Counted from the stretch's first letter, positions 7,156 to 16,147 are shown. The stretch is 64,000 nucleotides of DNA from Microbacterium sp. RURRCA19A (GCF_900156455.1 NZ_FTNQ01000005.1:62001-126000); one strand, 5' to 3'. A program made the numbers and translations. The notes: generated by a model not told the origin, from the sequence alone.

Positions 7156-8796
7156 ATGACCGCCACGCTCGTCGCCCAGGGACTCGCCGGAGGCTACGGT
7201 CACCGCACGCTCTTCGAGGGAGTCGACCTGACCGTCGCGCCGGGCGACGTGATCGGCGTCGTCGGGGCGAACGGCGCCGGGAAGTCGACGCTGCTGCGGC
7301 TGCTCGCCGGCGTCGACGAGCCGCTGTCCGGCACGATCGCCCTGGCCCCCGCCGACGCGTTCGTGGGGTGGCTGCCGCAGGAGCATGAGCGCGTCCCCGG
7401 CGAGACCGTGGCGCAGTACCTCGCGCGTCGCACCGGCTGCGCCGACGCGACGAGGGAAATGGATGCCACAGCCGCCGCCCTCGGCGACCCCGAAGCCGTG
7501 GGAGCCGACGACGCCTACGCCACGGCCCTCGAGCGCTGGCTCGCCAGCGGCGCGGCCGACCTCGACGAGCGGATGCCGGTCGTGCTCGCCGACCTCGGGC
7601 TCGCGGTGGGCGCCGACGCGCTGATGACCGGGCTGTCCGGCGGGCAGGCGGCGCGCGTGGGACTCGCGGCCCTGCTGCTGTCGCGCTTCGACATCGCGCT
7701 GCTCGACGAACCCACGAACGACCTCGACCTGGACGGGCTCGAGCGGCTGGAGGCTTTCGTGACCGGGCTCCGGGGCGGTGTCGTGTTGGTGAGTCACGAC
7801 CGGGAGTTCCTCGCCCGGTCGGTCACCCGGGTGCTCGAACTCGATCTCACGCAGAACTCCCATCGGGTGTTCGGTGGCGGCTACGACGCGTACCTCGAGG
7901 AGCGGGCGACGCTGCGTCGGCAGGCGCGCGAGAAGTACGAGGAGTTCGCCGAGACCAAGGCCGATCTCGTCTCGCGCATGCGGACGCAGCGCGAATGGTC
8001 GAGCCAGGGCGTGCGCAACGCGATGAAGAAGTCGCCCGACAACGACAAGATCCGCCGCAAGGCCTCGATGGAGTCCAGCGAGAAGCAGGCCCAGAAGGTG
8101 CGGCAGATGGAGAGTCGCATCGCGCGTCTCGACGATGTCGAGGAGCCGCGCAAGGAGTGGAAGCTCGAGTTCACGATCGGCGCCGCCCCGCGGTCGAGCT
8201 CCGTCGTCTCGACGCTGTCCGGCGCCGTGTTCCGGCAGGGCGACTTCACGCTCGGACCGGTGTCGCTGCAGGTGAACGGGGGCGAGCGCATCGGCATCAC
8301 CGGGCCGAACGGTGCCGGCAAGACGACGTTGCTGCGTGGCATCCTGGGCCGTCAGGCTCCCGACGAGGGAACCGCGTCGCTCGGGACCAGCGTCGCGATC
8401 GGCGAGATCGACCAGGCGCGCTCACTGCTGGTGGGGGAGCGCCCGCTCGCCGAGACGTTCGAGGGGCTCGTACCCGAGATGACCTCGGCCGACGTCCGGA
8501 CGCTGCTGGCGAAGTTCGGTCTCAAAGCCGACCACGTCACGCGTCCCGTCGACGGGCTGTCCCCGGGGGAGCGCACGCGCGCCGGGCTCGCGCTGCTGCA
8601 GGCGCGGGGGGTGAACGTGCTCGTCCTCGACGAGCCGACGAACCACCTCGACCTGCCCGCGATCGAGCAGCTCGAGCAGGCGCTGGAGTCGTACACCGGC
8701 ACCCTGCTGCTGGTCACCCACGACCGCCGGATGCTGGATGCCGTTCAGACCGACCGCCAGTGGCGGGTCGAGGCCGGCCGCGTGACCGAGCTGTAG
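7156..8796 (+). CDS. ABC-F family ATPase
   Basis: 546 residues with two ATP-binding domains and no membrane segments, the ABC-F layout. Domain 1 has Walker A GANGAGKST (near residue 36), signature LSGGQAARVGLAALLL and Walker B ALLDEPTNDLDL. A basic linker of about 80 residues (REKYEEFAETKADL to KEWKLEF) links to domain 2 with GPNGAGKTT, LSPGERTRAGLALL and VLDEPTNHLDL. ABC-F proteins act on the ribosome as translation factors or antibiotic-resistance factors; I cannot tell which from sequence alone. Flanked by family A palindromes on both sides. Confidence 0.92.
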   Translation: MTATLVAQGLAGGYGHRTLFEGVDLTVAPGDVIGVVGANGAGKSTLLRLLAGVDEPLSGTIALAPADAFVGWLPQEHERVPGETVAQYLARRTGCADATREMDATAAALGDPEAVGADDAYATALERWLASGAADLDERMPVVLADLGLAVGADALMTGLSGGQAARVGLAALLLSRFDIALLDEPTNDLDLDGLERLEAFVTGLRGGVVLVSHDREFLARSVTRVLELDLTQNSHRVFGGGYDAYLEERATLRRQAREKYEEFAETKADLVSRMRTQREWSSQGVRNAMKKSPDNDKIRRKASMESSEKQAQKVRQMESRIARLDDVEEPRKEWKLEFTIGAAPRSSSVVSTLSGAVFRQGDFTLGPVSLQVNGGERIGITGPNGAGKTTLLRGILGRQAPDEGTASLGTSVAIGEIDQARSLLVGERPLAETFEGLVPEMTSADVRTLLAKFGLKADHVTRPVDGLSPGERTRAGLALLQARGVNVLVLDEPTNHLDLPAIEQLEQALESYTGTLLLVTHDRRMLDAVQTDRQWRVEAGRVTEL

Positions 8797-8864
8797 CGCC
8801 GATCGTGGCGTCCGCTACCGCGTCGCTGTGCCCGGCCCGGGCGACCGGCGTGTCACCGCCTCCC

Positions 8865-8931
8865 CGATAAACGGCATCCGCGGCCAGAAACGCTTCGTCG
8901 TCCCGTGTCTGGTCGTGGATGCCGTTTATCG
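8865..8931. repeat. Palindromic repeat family A, copy 2
   Basis: Arms CGATAAACGGCATCC and GGATGCCGTTTATCG are perfect inverted copies, with a weaker inner pair (CCAGAAACG / CGTGTCTGG). It sits between the convergent ends of the ABC-F gene and the small HTH gene, where it could also act as a two-way terminator, although no T-run follows either arm. Confidence 0.9.
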
Positions 8932-9005
8932 CTGGGGTGGTCACGGCGCGGACGGGGCGCGGCGCGGCCGCGGGCGCGAGGCGGGACCAGGCTGAGGTGG
9001 ACTGG

Positions 9006-9350
9006 TCAGCGCCCCTGGCGCTTCTTGTAGGGCTTCGGCTGGCCCTTGACGATCGGGGCGCGGCCCTTGCCTTTGGATGCCTTGGCCTTCCCGCCCTGAG
9101 CTTTCGGCGTCGCGGTCATCTGCGGGGGCGCGTCGGCGATCCGCGCGCGCGCCTCCTCGACGAGCAGAACTCCGGCGGGTGTCAGTGTCGTCGGCGGGGT
9201 CCGGGACACGAGCGGTTGCCCGACCTCCTCTTCGAGCTTGTCGACCGTGGTGTACAGCGACGCGAGCGGGATGCCGAGCTTCTCGGCCGCGCGCGGGAAG
9301 TGCAGCTCCTCGGCGAGGGCGGCGAACCGGACGAGATGCGCGAGCTTCAT
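9006..9350 (-). CDS. Small LysR-type HTH protein with lysine-rich tail
   Basis: 114 residues. The first 60 match the LysR DNA-binding domain: LAHLVRFAALAEELHFPRAAEKL then a recognition helix ASLYTTVDKLEEEVG and the wing LVSRTPPTTLTPAG. There is no effector-binding domain, which normally adds about 200 residues. Instead the protein ends in a basic tail rich in Lys and Gly (KAKASKGKGRAPIVKGQPK region). The ATG at 9350 is chosen because a GAGAAT -10 box lies 7 bp upstream; an ATG three codons upstream is possible. It may be a nucleoid-type or auxiliary DNA-binding protein (inference). Confidence 0.75.
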   Translation of the reverse strand: MKLAHLVRFAALAEELHFPRAAEKLGIPLASLYTTVDKLEEEVGQPLVSRTPPTTLTPAGVLLVEEARARIADAPPQMTATPKAQGGKAKASKGKGRAPIVKGQPKPYKKRQGR

Positions 9351-9410
9351 GGCATCCATTCTCCCGTGCCGCGCCGGGTTCCCGTCTCCGAGAGCGGCGC
9401 GGGAGCGTAT

Positions 9411-9493
9411 GGCCAGATCACGCGACCTGGACGAGATCACGCCTTGTGGAGCGCCAGGACGGGTGATCTCGCCCAGATCACGTGAAGTGGCGC
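9411..9493. repeat. Palindromic repeat family E, copy 1
   Basis: Outer arms CCAGATCACGCGACCTGG (from 9413) and CCAGATCACGTGAAGTGG (from 9473) are each near-palindromes. Between them GAGATCAC and GTGATCTC form a nested inner hairpin. A second copy is at 60417-60503. Located upstream of the small HTH gene and downstream of the GMC gene. Confidence 0.8.
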
Positions 9494-9564
9494 GCCCAAG
9501 ACGGGACGGAGCGCCACCGCTCGGGACGGAACCCCGGCCGGACGGTACCCCGGCCGGGCGGGAC

Positions 9565-11109
9565 TCACGCCGCCAGGAACCGGTCCGCCGTGCGCAGGGA
9601 CAACGCCATGATCGTCAGGGCCGGGTTGGCGGCCAGGGCGCTCGGGAAGACGCTGTTGTCGCAGATCCACAGGTTGGGGATCTCGTGCGAGCGGCCGTCA
9701 CCGTCGACCACTCCGTCGGACGGGTCGCTCGACATCCGCGCCGTGCCGATCGTGTGCGCCGACCGCGCGAGCACGAGGGTCTCCCGTGCCCCCGCGGCCT
9801 CCATCACCCGCAGCAGGAACGCCGTCGCGTGGCGATCGAGCGCCTTCTCGTTCGCCCCGGCCGTGAACGTCACCCGGGCCCGGGGGATGCCGAACTCGTC
9901 GGTCTCGTCGCTCAGCTCGAGGCGGTTGCCGTCGGACGGCAGGCAATCGCCGTTGATGCCGATGCCCGCCATGTGCTGCGCCTGATCCAGCCGCTGCATC
10001 AACTCCGAGCCCCAGAGACCGCCCCCGCGGGTGAGGGTCGTAGCAAAGGTCAGCGGCATCACGCCGAGGCTCTGCACGAGGTACCCGCCCGCGAAGTCGG
10101 CGTCGTCGGGGCGCATCATGTCCTCGGTGATGAGCGACGAGGGGTACCCGCGATGCCCGCGCACCGGTTCGTCGAACCGCCCCCACACCTGCGTCGCCCC
10201 GTGCGCCAGGAAGTTGCGGCCCACCTGCCCGGACCCGTTCGCGACGCCGGTGTGCAGCAGCAGGCGCGGGGTCTCCACGCCGCCCGCGGCGAGCACGAGC
10301 GACCGGCAGCGCTGGCGCACGTCGACGCCGTCCTGCCGGTAGACGACGGCCGCGACGTGCCCGCGCGCGTCGAGCTCGATGTCGTGCACCAGGGCGCCGG
10401 TGCGGATCTCGGCCCCGGCGGCCACCGCGGCCGGGAGGTAGGTGTTGGCGGTGGTGGCCTTGGCATCCACCCGGCATCCCTGGTGGCAGGCGCCGCAGTT
10501 GATGCACGCGCGGCGTTCGCCGTGATGGTCCTGCAGCCGCGCCCGGGTGAGCACCGCGGCCGGAGCGTCGGAATACCGGATGCCGAGCGCCTCGCACCCG
10601 CGCGCGACGAGGGTCGCGGGTGCATTGCGCGCGGCCGGACCGTAGGCGTACGCGCGCGAGGGGTCCCACGGATACGGGGTCGGCCCCGAGACGCCGATGT
10701 CGCCCTCCACGCGGGCGACGTACGAGAGCAGCTCGGCGGGATCGAGCGGCCAGTCGCGGCCTTCGCCCGTCTCGGTGCGCAGCCGGAGGTCGCGGGCGTC
10801 GGGCCGGGGTGTGAACGCGCCCCAGTGCAGCGTCGAGCCGCCCACCCCGCGGCCGCTGTTGTTGGGACCGAAGGCGGTGGGGTCCTCACCGCCGCTCAGG
10901 CGCTCGGACATCCAGTTGATCTCGACGGCCTCGGTCTCGTCGGGCGTGAGGTCGTCCAGGGAGAAGTTCCGGCCGGCCTCGAGCGCCACGACGGACAGCC
11001 CGCGCCGCGCGAGCTCGGCCGTCAGCGGCGCGCCGCCGGCGCCCGTCCCGACCACGACGACGTCGATGATGTCGTCGGTCCCGTGCGTGCGCATGCCGTC
11101 GAGGTTCAT
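9565..11109 (-). CDS. GMC-family oxidoreductase (gluconate/glucose dehydrogenase-type large subunit)
   Basis: 514 residues. The FAD-binding Rossmann motif VVVVGTGAGGAPLTAEL is at residues 17-33, with GRGVGGSTLHWGAFT typical of GMC enzymes. The segment CINCGACHQGC has four cysteines like the iron-sulfur motif of FAD glucose dehydrogenase alpha subunits. The C-terminal motif HTIGTARMSSDP carries the likely catalytic His, followed by NLWICDNSVFPSALAANPALTI. The ATG overlaps the stop of the upstream hydrolase/subunit-3 fusion (ATGA), so the two are co-translated and probably form a complex. It would oxidise a sugar or polyol; the substrate is unknown. Confidence 0.88.
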   Translation of the reverse strand: MNLDGMRTHGTDDIIDVVVVGTGAGGAPLTAELARRGLSVVALEAGRNFSLDDLTPDETEAVEINWMSERLSGGEDPTAFGPNNSGRGVGGSTLHWGAFTPRPDARDLRLRTETGEGRDWPLDPAELLSYVARVEGDIGVSGPTPYPWDPSRAYAYGPAARNAPATLVARGCEALGIRYSDAPAAVLTRARLQDHHGERRACINCGACHQGCRVDAKATTANTYLPAAVAAGAEIRTGALVHDIELDARGHVAAVVYRQDGVDVRQRCRSLVLAAGGVETPRLLLHTGVANGSGQVGRNFLAHGATQVWGRFDEPVRGHRGYPSSLITEDMMRPDDADFAGGYLVQSLGVMPLTFATTLTRGGGLWGSELMQRLDQAQHMAGIGINGDCLPSDGNRLELSDETDEFGIPRARVTFTAGANEKALDRHATAFLLRVMEAAGARETLVLARSAHTIGTARMSSDPSDGVVDGDGRSHEIPNLWICDNSVFPSALAANPALTIMALSLRTADRFLAA

Positions 11110-12485
11110 GCGGCGTCTCCCGTCGCGATCGTGCCGCCGACGGCGGCGGGCTCCCAGTCCTCGCGGCGCCCGAGCGTCAGCTCGACGTAGCCGCGGATCG
11201 GCGCGCGCCCGCCGGTCGCGAAGCCGTCGAAGCCGGTGCGCGCCATGCTCGCGGGGTGTGCGAGCCACTGCCGCACGAGGTCGACGCGGGCGTCCTCGAG
11301 CCAGGCGGCGAGCATCTCGGCATCCAGGGGTCCGCCCTCCGGGCCACGGCCCTCGATCGCGGACGCGAGCACTGCCTCGCGCTCGACCGGATCGGTCGGC
11401 CACCCCACCGCGAGCGTGTCCAGCCCCGCGCGGTACGCCTCGGGATCCGGCGGCAGCCCGTCGCGGCGCCACCCGTCGCCCTCGCCCCGCGCGAGCTGCG
11501 CGTCGACGCGCGCGGCGATGTCGATCGCGGGGCCGTCCTGGGGCACGACGAGATCGGCGATCTCGCGCAGCAGCGTGAGCTGCGCGAGGTCGAGCACGCG
11601 CGGCGCGTACCCGCGGTCGTCGGGCACCGCCCGGCGGTTCAGGATGCCGCGCACCCGGTCGTCCACGCGGTCGCCGGCGATGAGCCGCGCCCACTCCTCG
11701 GGCACGACGGGGCCGGCGAGCACCTCGTCGGCGACGAACGCGGCGATGGCCTCCGCCGCTTCGGCCGGGCGCTCGAGCGGGATCATGTGCCCGGTGCCGG
11801 CGAGGGTGTGGATCCGCGCGCGGGGGTACACGTCGACCAGGAGTCCGGGCTGGGCGGCGGCGCCGAGGTCGGCGTCGTCGTCGCCTGCGAGCACCAGCAC
11901 CGGCAGGTCGAGCGTGCCGACCTCGTCGCGCGCGTCGACGCGGCTGCCGGTGTCGAGCCACGCGCGCCACGCCGACGGCGAGGTGCGGCGCAGGTCCGCC
12001 AGCGCGAGGCTCTGCGCGCCGGGGTCGAGCGGCCGCGCGGTGTTCTGGTCGACGAAGGTCTCGGCATCCTGTTCCGAGATCGCTCCGTCGTCGACCCACG
12101 ACAGCATCAGCGCGCGCCGCTCCTCGTCCATCGGTTCGGGGCGCGGCGGTGACGGCGCGAGCAGCACCATTCCAGCGAGTCCGGTCAACGGCGCCGAGCC
12201 GCTCAGCACCCGGGATGCCACGAGCGCCGCGATCTTGCCGCCCATGCTGTGACCCCCCAGGATCCAGCGGCCCCGAGCCTTCTCGTTCAGGATGCCGACG
12301 ACGTGCGCGACCGTGGCCTCGAGCGACGTGTCCGACGCGGCGGTCTCGGAGCCGAAGCCCGGCAGGTCGATGCCCTCCACGTCCACGCGGCCCGCGAGCG
12401 CGTCGCCGAGCCGTTGGAACGATCCGGCGCTGGCCCCGAGGGCGTGCAGCAGGTACAGGGTGGGGCGATCGTTCGGGCTCGGCAT
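11106..12485 (-). CDS. Alpha/beta hydrolase fused to a gluconate 2-dehydrogenase subunit 3-like domain
   Basis: 459 residues. Residues 1 to about 245 are an alpha/beta hydrolase: LYLLHALGASAGSF (oxyanion region), nucleophile elbow GGHSMGG, acid in LVLAGDDDADL and His in GTGHMIPLERP. Residues about 265-450 have the pattern of the small subunit (subunit 3) of GMC-type dehydrogenases: LTLLREIADLVVPQDG, VDAQLARGEG, PEAYRAGLDTLA and a C-terminal GGRAPIRGYVELTLG. The next gene is a GMC large subunit overlapping by 4 nt, which supports this reading. Start ATG has GTGAGG just upstream; a GTG seven codons earlier is possible. The fusion is unusual; I have no certain homolog in memory. Confidence 0.75.
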   Translation of the reverse strand: MPSPNDRPTLYLLHALGASAGSFQRLGDALAGRVDVEGIDLPGFGSETAASDTSLEATVAHVVGILNEKARGRWILGGHSMGGKIAALVASRVLSGSAPLTGLAGMVLLAPSPPRPEPMDEERRALMLSWVDDGAISEQDAETFVDQNTARPLDPGAQSLALADLRRTSPSAWRAWLDTGSRVDARDEVGTLDLPVLVLAGDDDADLGAAAQPGLLVDVYPRARIHTLAGTGHMIPLERPAEAAEAIAAFVADEVLAGPVVPEEWARLIAGDRVDDRVRGILNRRAVPDDRGYAPRVLDLAQLTLLREIADLVVPQDGPAIDIAARVDAQLARGEGDGWRRDGLPPDPEAYRAGLDTLAVGWPTDPVEREAVLASAIEGRGPEGGPLDAEMLAAWLEDARVDLVRQWLAHPASMARTGFDGFATGGRAPIRGYVELTLGRREDWEPAAVGGTIATGDAA

Positions 12486-12610
12486 GTCCTCACGCTTTCG
12501 CACCCCGGCACCCCGGACGGGCCGCTTGCGCGCCGACACGTTTTAGGCAAGCGCCGGGCAGCGTCGGGGCCCGGGCAGGTGCGCGGGGCTGGTTGCCCGG
12601 CATGCGTCAG

Positions 12611-12654
12611 GTGGGTGGCCCCGGGGCCACATACGACGCCCCGGGGCCACCCAC
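12611..12654. repeat. Palindromic repeat (family F)
   Basis: GTGGGTGGCCCCGG and CCGGGGCCACCCAC form an inverted repeat around a short centre. The left arm extends to GTGGCCCCGGGGCCAC, a perfect 16-bp palindrome by itself. It is the same two-palindromic-arm layout as families B and E. Between the SDR and hydrolase-fusion genes. Confidence 0.8.
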
Positions 12655-12713
12655 AACGCCCCGACCCGTGTGACGCCGTGCGCGAGAAGGGGGCCGGATG
12701 CCACGCGCCGGCG

Positions 12714-13616
12714 CTACGGCGTGACCATGCCGCCGTTGACGTTCAGCGTCTCGCCCGAGACGTAGCTGGCCTCGGCCGAGGCGAGGAAGACGAACGCGGG
12801 GGCGATCTCGGCGGGCTGCCCGGCGCGTCGGTAAGTGCTCTCGTCGTCGAAGTGCTCCATCTGCTCGTCGGACACGCCCTGGCTCACCTGCAGCGCCGAC
12901 CACGTCGGTCCCGGCGCGACGACGTTGACCCGGATGCCACGGGATGCCAGCTGTTGGGCGAGCCCCTTCGACAGGTTGTTGATGGCGGCCTTCGTGGCGG
13001 CGTAGTCGAGCCGGTCGGGGGCGGGCACGTACGCCTCGAGCGAGGCGGTGTTGATGATCGCCGCGCCCGCGGGCAGGTGCGGGAGTGCGGCCTTGGTGAT
13101 CCAGAAGGGCGCGAAGACGTTCGTGCGGAACGTCTGCTCGAACTGCTCGTCCGAGAGGTCGTCGACCTTCTCGACCATCACCTGCTTGCCGGCGTTGTTC
13201 ACGAGGATGTCCAGCCCGCCGAGGCTCTCGGTCGCCCGGGCGACGATCTCCCGGCACGCGGCCGGATCGGTGATGTCGAGCGCGATCGAGACGCCGGTGC
13301 GACCGGTATCCCGGATCTGCTCCAGCACGTGGTCGGCGTCGCGCTGCTCGTCGGGCAGGTGCACGATCGCGACGTCGGCGCCCTCGCGCGCGAAAGCGAT
13401 GGCGACGGCCCCGCCGATCCCGGAGTCGCCGCCCGTGATGAGGGCTTTGCGTCCGACGAGGCGGCCGAGTCCGCGGTACGTCTTCTCGCCCAGGTCGGGC
13501 ACCGGTGTCATGTCGGCCTGCACGCCGGGCTCCGGCTGGTGCTGCAGCGGCGGCTCGACGCGGGCGTAGCGGGTGACGGGGTTGTCGAAGGTGAGCTGGT
13601 CGCGATCGGTGGTCAT
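12714..13616 (-). CDS. Short-chain dehydrogenase/reductase, general stress (YghA/YdaD-like) type
   Basis: 300 residues with the roughly 50-residue N-terminal extension (PGVQADMTPVPDLGEKTYRG) typical of the stress-associated SDR subfamily. ALITGGDSGIGGAVAIAFA is the cofactor-binding TGxxxGIG loop, NNAG is the structural motif, and S...YAATK carries the catalytic Ser/Tyr/Lys. It ends VSGETLNVNGGMVTP as usual. NAD(P)-dependent oxidoreductase of unknown natural substrate. The ATG has TAGCGT exactly 6 bp upstream, so it is probably leaderless. Confidence 0.92.
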   Translation of the reverse strand: MTTDRDQLTFDNPVTRYARVEPPLQHQPEPGVQADMTPVPDLGEKTYRGLGRLVGRKALITGGDSGIGGAVAIAFAREGADVAIVHLPDEQRDADHVLEQIRDTGRTGVSIALDITDPAACREIVARATESLGGLDILVNNAGKQVMVEKVDDLSDEQFEQTFRTNVFAPFWITKAALPHLPAGAAIINTASLEAYVPAPDRLDYAATKAAINNLSKGLAQQLASRGIRVNVVAPGPTWSALQVSQGVSDEQMEHFDDESTYRRAGQPAEIAPAFVFLASAEASYVSGETLNVNGGMVTP

Positions 13617-13622
13617 GCGCCG

Positions 13623-13628
13623 ACGCTA
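13623..13628 (-). promoter_or_regulatory. -10 element TAGCGT of a leaderless promoter
   Basis: On the minus strand TAGCGT, then 6 bp, then the ATG of the SDR gene. It matches TANNNT and the spacing seen at other genes here. Confidence 0.5.
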
Positions 13629-13747
13629 CGCAGGGCCGCGCCCGGACGAGAGCGGGTTGACGGCGCCGCGGCGTCCCGTCCCTCCGCCGGGGAATCACCC
13701 GCGGAGGTCGTGCCGGAAGCGGACGAGGGGTGCTCGCCGTCCACGCC

Positions 13748-13753
13748 TACCGT
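13748..13753 (+). promoter_or_regulatory. -10 element TACCGT of a leaderless promoter
   Basis: TACCGT lies 6 bp before the GTG at 13760 and decides between this start and an earlier GTG at 13730. Confidence 0.5.
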
Positions 13754-13759
13754 GGCCGC

Positions 13760-14836
13760 GTGTCCCACTCCGACGTCTCGCCGACGGCCCCGCGCGCGGT
13801 GCTCCATCTCGTCGATCGCACGACGGGAGGGGTCCCGGTCGCGGTGCGCAGCTACATCGCGAACTCCCCGCCGGGATTCCGTCACTTCGTCGCGTCGCCG
13901 CACGGCCGTGACGGTGCGGCCGCCGTGTGGGCGGAGGGAACCGCCCCGACCGCCGCGGAGCACCTGGACTGGGACGTCTCGCATCCCTTCGGGGCGATCG
14001 CCGGCATCCGCGCCCTCGTCTCCCGGCTCGCCCCCGACGTCGTGCACGCCCACTCGAGCTTCCCCGGCGCCTACGCCCGGATGGCCCGGGCACGCGGGCC
14101 GCGGTTGGTCTACACGCCGCACTGCTTCGCGTTCGAGCGCCGTGATGTCGGGCGCACCGCGCGGTCGGTCTATCGCGGGGTCGAGCGTGCGCTCCGCGGA
14201 CGCGCCGACCTGCTCGCCGCGGCCGGTCCGGGTGAGGCCGTCGCCGCCGCGGACCTGGGATACCCGTCGTCGCGGATCAGGGTGATCCCCAACGTGCCCT
14301 CGGTGCGTCGTGAGCGGGGCGTCCCCGCTGCTCCCGCAACCCCCGCGACGCTGACGGTCGGGATGCTGGGGCGCTGGGCCCCGCAGAAGGATCCCGAGCT
14401 GTTCGTGAGCGCCGTGCGCCGGTTGCGCGCGGACCTTCCCGGGGTACGCGTCCGGGCCCGGTGGATCGGAGACGGGGCGGACGCCGCCCCGGTTGACATC
14501 GAGGTCACGGGCTGGCAGCCGCCCGAGTCCGTCGCCGTGCAGCTCGCCGGTCTCGACGTGTACCTGCACTCGGCCGCGTGGGAGGCGGCCGTGGCGATCG
14601 CGATCCTGGATGCCGTGGAGTGCGGTGTTCCGGTGCTGGTGCGTCCGCTCGCGGCGATGCCCGGCCTCCCGCTCGCGGTCCGATGGGAGGAGGGGCTGCG
14701 GACGCTGACCGATGCGGTGCGCGCGGGGACCTTCGCCGCCTGGCGCGACGACAACCGGGCGCGCTGGGGACAGTACCTCGGAGCGGCGTTCACCCCCGCG
14801 GCGCAACGCGCCGCGCTGCGGTCCGTCTGGGGGTGA
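13760..14836 (+). CDS. GT4-like glycosyltransferase
   Basis: 358 residues of GT-B type. RAVLHLVDRTTGGVPVAVRSY is the first strand and acceptor loop, DVVHAHSSFPGAYARM the characteristic second motif, and MLGRWAPQKDPELFV the donor-site turn. The usual E-x7-E motif is altered (WEAAVAIAILDAVECG), with Asp in place of the second Glu. The GTG start is supported by a leaderless -10 box 6 bp upstream. Its end is 18 bp from the convergent glycosyltransferase that follows. Likely part of the second glycan assembly block. Confidence 0.85.
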   Translation: MSHSDVSPTAPRAVLHLVDRTTGGVPVAVRSYIANSPPGFRHFVASPHGRDGAAAVWAEGTAPTAAEHLDWDVSHPFGAIAGIRALVSRLAPDVVHAHSSFPGAYARMARARGPRLVYTPHCFAFERRDVGRTARSVYRGVERALRGRADLLAAAGPGEAVAAADLGYPSSRIRVIPNVPSVRRERGVPAAPATPATLTVGMLGRWAPQKDPELFVSAVRRLRADLPGVRVRARWIGDGADAAPVDIEVTGWQPPESVAVQLAGLDVYLHSAAWEAAVAIAILDAVECGVPVLVRPLAAMPGLPLAVRWEEGLRTLTDAVRAGTFAAWRDDNRARWGQYLGAAFTPAAQRAALRSVWG

Positions 14837-14854
14837 GCGGGGCCGCTGCGGCGG

Positions 14855-15928
14855 TCACGGATGCCGGAGCGATCGCCGCACGTCCCCGATGACGGCCTCC
14901 ACCCGGTCGACGGCGGTCTCCCACGAGAAGCGCGCCTCGTTCTCGCGGCCGGCGCGCGACAGGCGCTCGCGCAGCCCCGGGTCGGCGTCGAGCCGTTCGA
15001 TGCCCCGTCGGATGTCGGCCACGTCGGTCGGATCGACCCAGAGGGCGCTGTCGCCGAGCACCTCGGGGAGCGAGGCCGCCCGCGCCGCGAGCACGGGCGT
15101 GCCCATCCGCTGCGCCTCCAGAGGAGGGATGCCGAAACCCTCGTACAGCGAAGGGAAGGCGAAGGCCGCGGCACCCCGGTAGAGCGCCATGAGCCGGGCG
15201 TCGTCGACGCGACCGAGGAACTCGACGCGGTCGCGCCCGCGTGCGCCGCCGGACTGGAACGCCCGCGCCTGGTCGCCGACGATCAGCAGTCGACGGACCG
15301 TGGATGTCCGGGCCTCCTCGAACGCCGCCATCAGCGCGTCGAAGTTCTTGTGACGGTTCGGAGACGACACCGCCAGCAGGTAGGGGTCGCCCGCGTCGTA
15401 CTTCGGGCCTTCCGGACGGAAGTCGGGGCCGACGGCGGCGTGGACCACCGTGATCTTCTCGGCGGGCAGCCCGAAGTGCGCGTGCAGTTCGTCGGCGGAG
15501 AAGGCGCTGACGGTGAGCACCCTCTCGCTGCGTCGCAGCAGTCCGGGGATGAGCGCACGGTAGAGGAGCCGGAACGACCGGGCGAAGCTCTCGGGATGAC
15601 GCACGTAGATGATGTCGAGATGCGAGGCGATCTGGGGGCGGTAGAGCGCCGGTCCCGTGTTCGCGAGCCCGAGCAGCAGGGGTGATCCGGAGGCGCGGAG
15701 GAATCGGGGGAGCGACCACTGCTCCCACGCGTGGCCCCGCAGCCGCCCCACGCGCAGGACCGGTGCACCGAGGTCGGGGTCGATCAGATCTTCGGGGGGC
15801 GCCGCCACGATCACCGGCATCCGTGTCGCAAGTCCGCGCGTGATCTCCCGCGCCCAGCGCTGCACCCCGGTGGGCGTGTGGGTGAGGAAACGGCCGTTGA
15901 TGACGACGGGGGCTGTGGGGGAGGGCAT
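14855..15928 (-). CDS. GT4 family glycosyltransferase
   Basis: 357 residues. VINGRFLTHTPTGVQRWAREI near the N-terminus is the pattern of bacterial mannosyl/rhamnosyl-type GT4 enzymes that begin with a conserved tGvqR loop. SSPNRHKNFDALMAAF binds the nucleotide-sugar and SLYEGFGIPPLEAQRMGTPV is a textbook E-x7-E motif. The start ATG has GAAAGG five bases upstream. It is divergent from the next glycosyltransferase across a 235-bp gap. Specificity is not predictable. Confidence 0.88.
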   Translation of the reverse strand: MPSPTAPVVINGRFLTHTPTGVQRWAREITRGLATRMPVIVAAPPEDLIDPDLGAPVLRVGRLRGHAWEQWSLPRFLRASGSPLLLGLANTGPALYRPQIASHLDIIYVRHPESFARSFRLLYRALIPGLLRRSERVLTVSAFSADELHAHFGLPAEKITVVHAAVGPDFRPEGPKYDAGDPYLLAVSSPNRHKNFDALMAAFEEARTSTVRRLLIVGDQARAFQSGGARGRDRVEFLGRVDDARLMALYRGAAAFAFPSLYEGFGIPPLEAQRMGTPVLAARAASLPEVLGDSALWVDPTDVADIRRGIERLDADPGLRERLSRAGRENEARFSWETAVDRVEAVIGDVRRSLRHP

Positions 15929-16074
15929 GCGAGCCTTTCGTGCGGGCCGGTGCCGCGTCGGGGGACGGGGCCGAGACGATGGTGGGTCACGCGGACACGT
16001 CGTTCGTCCGCCGACGGCGGGGCGCGCAGCGGGTGAGTCTTCGGGTGAAGGTGGGGAGGACGTCCCCGCGCGGA

Positions 16075-16147
16075 GGGGCGCGCGACCGTTCGCCCCCTCC
16101 GCCCGCGGCGACACCATGGCGGAGACGCCTCGTCGACCGTCGACGAG
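16075..16147. promoter_or_regulatory. Two dyads in the gap between divergent glycosyltransferases
   Basis: CTCGTCGAC-C-GTCGACGAG (16129-16147) is a perfect 9-bp dyad about 10 bp before the ribosome binding site of the plus-strand gene. GGGGCG / CGCCCC (16075-16096) lies just upstream. Either could be an operator controlling the divergent pair; no regulator gene is adjacent. Confidence 0.35.
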
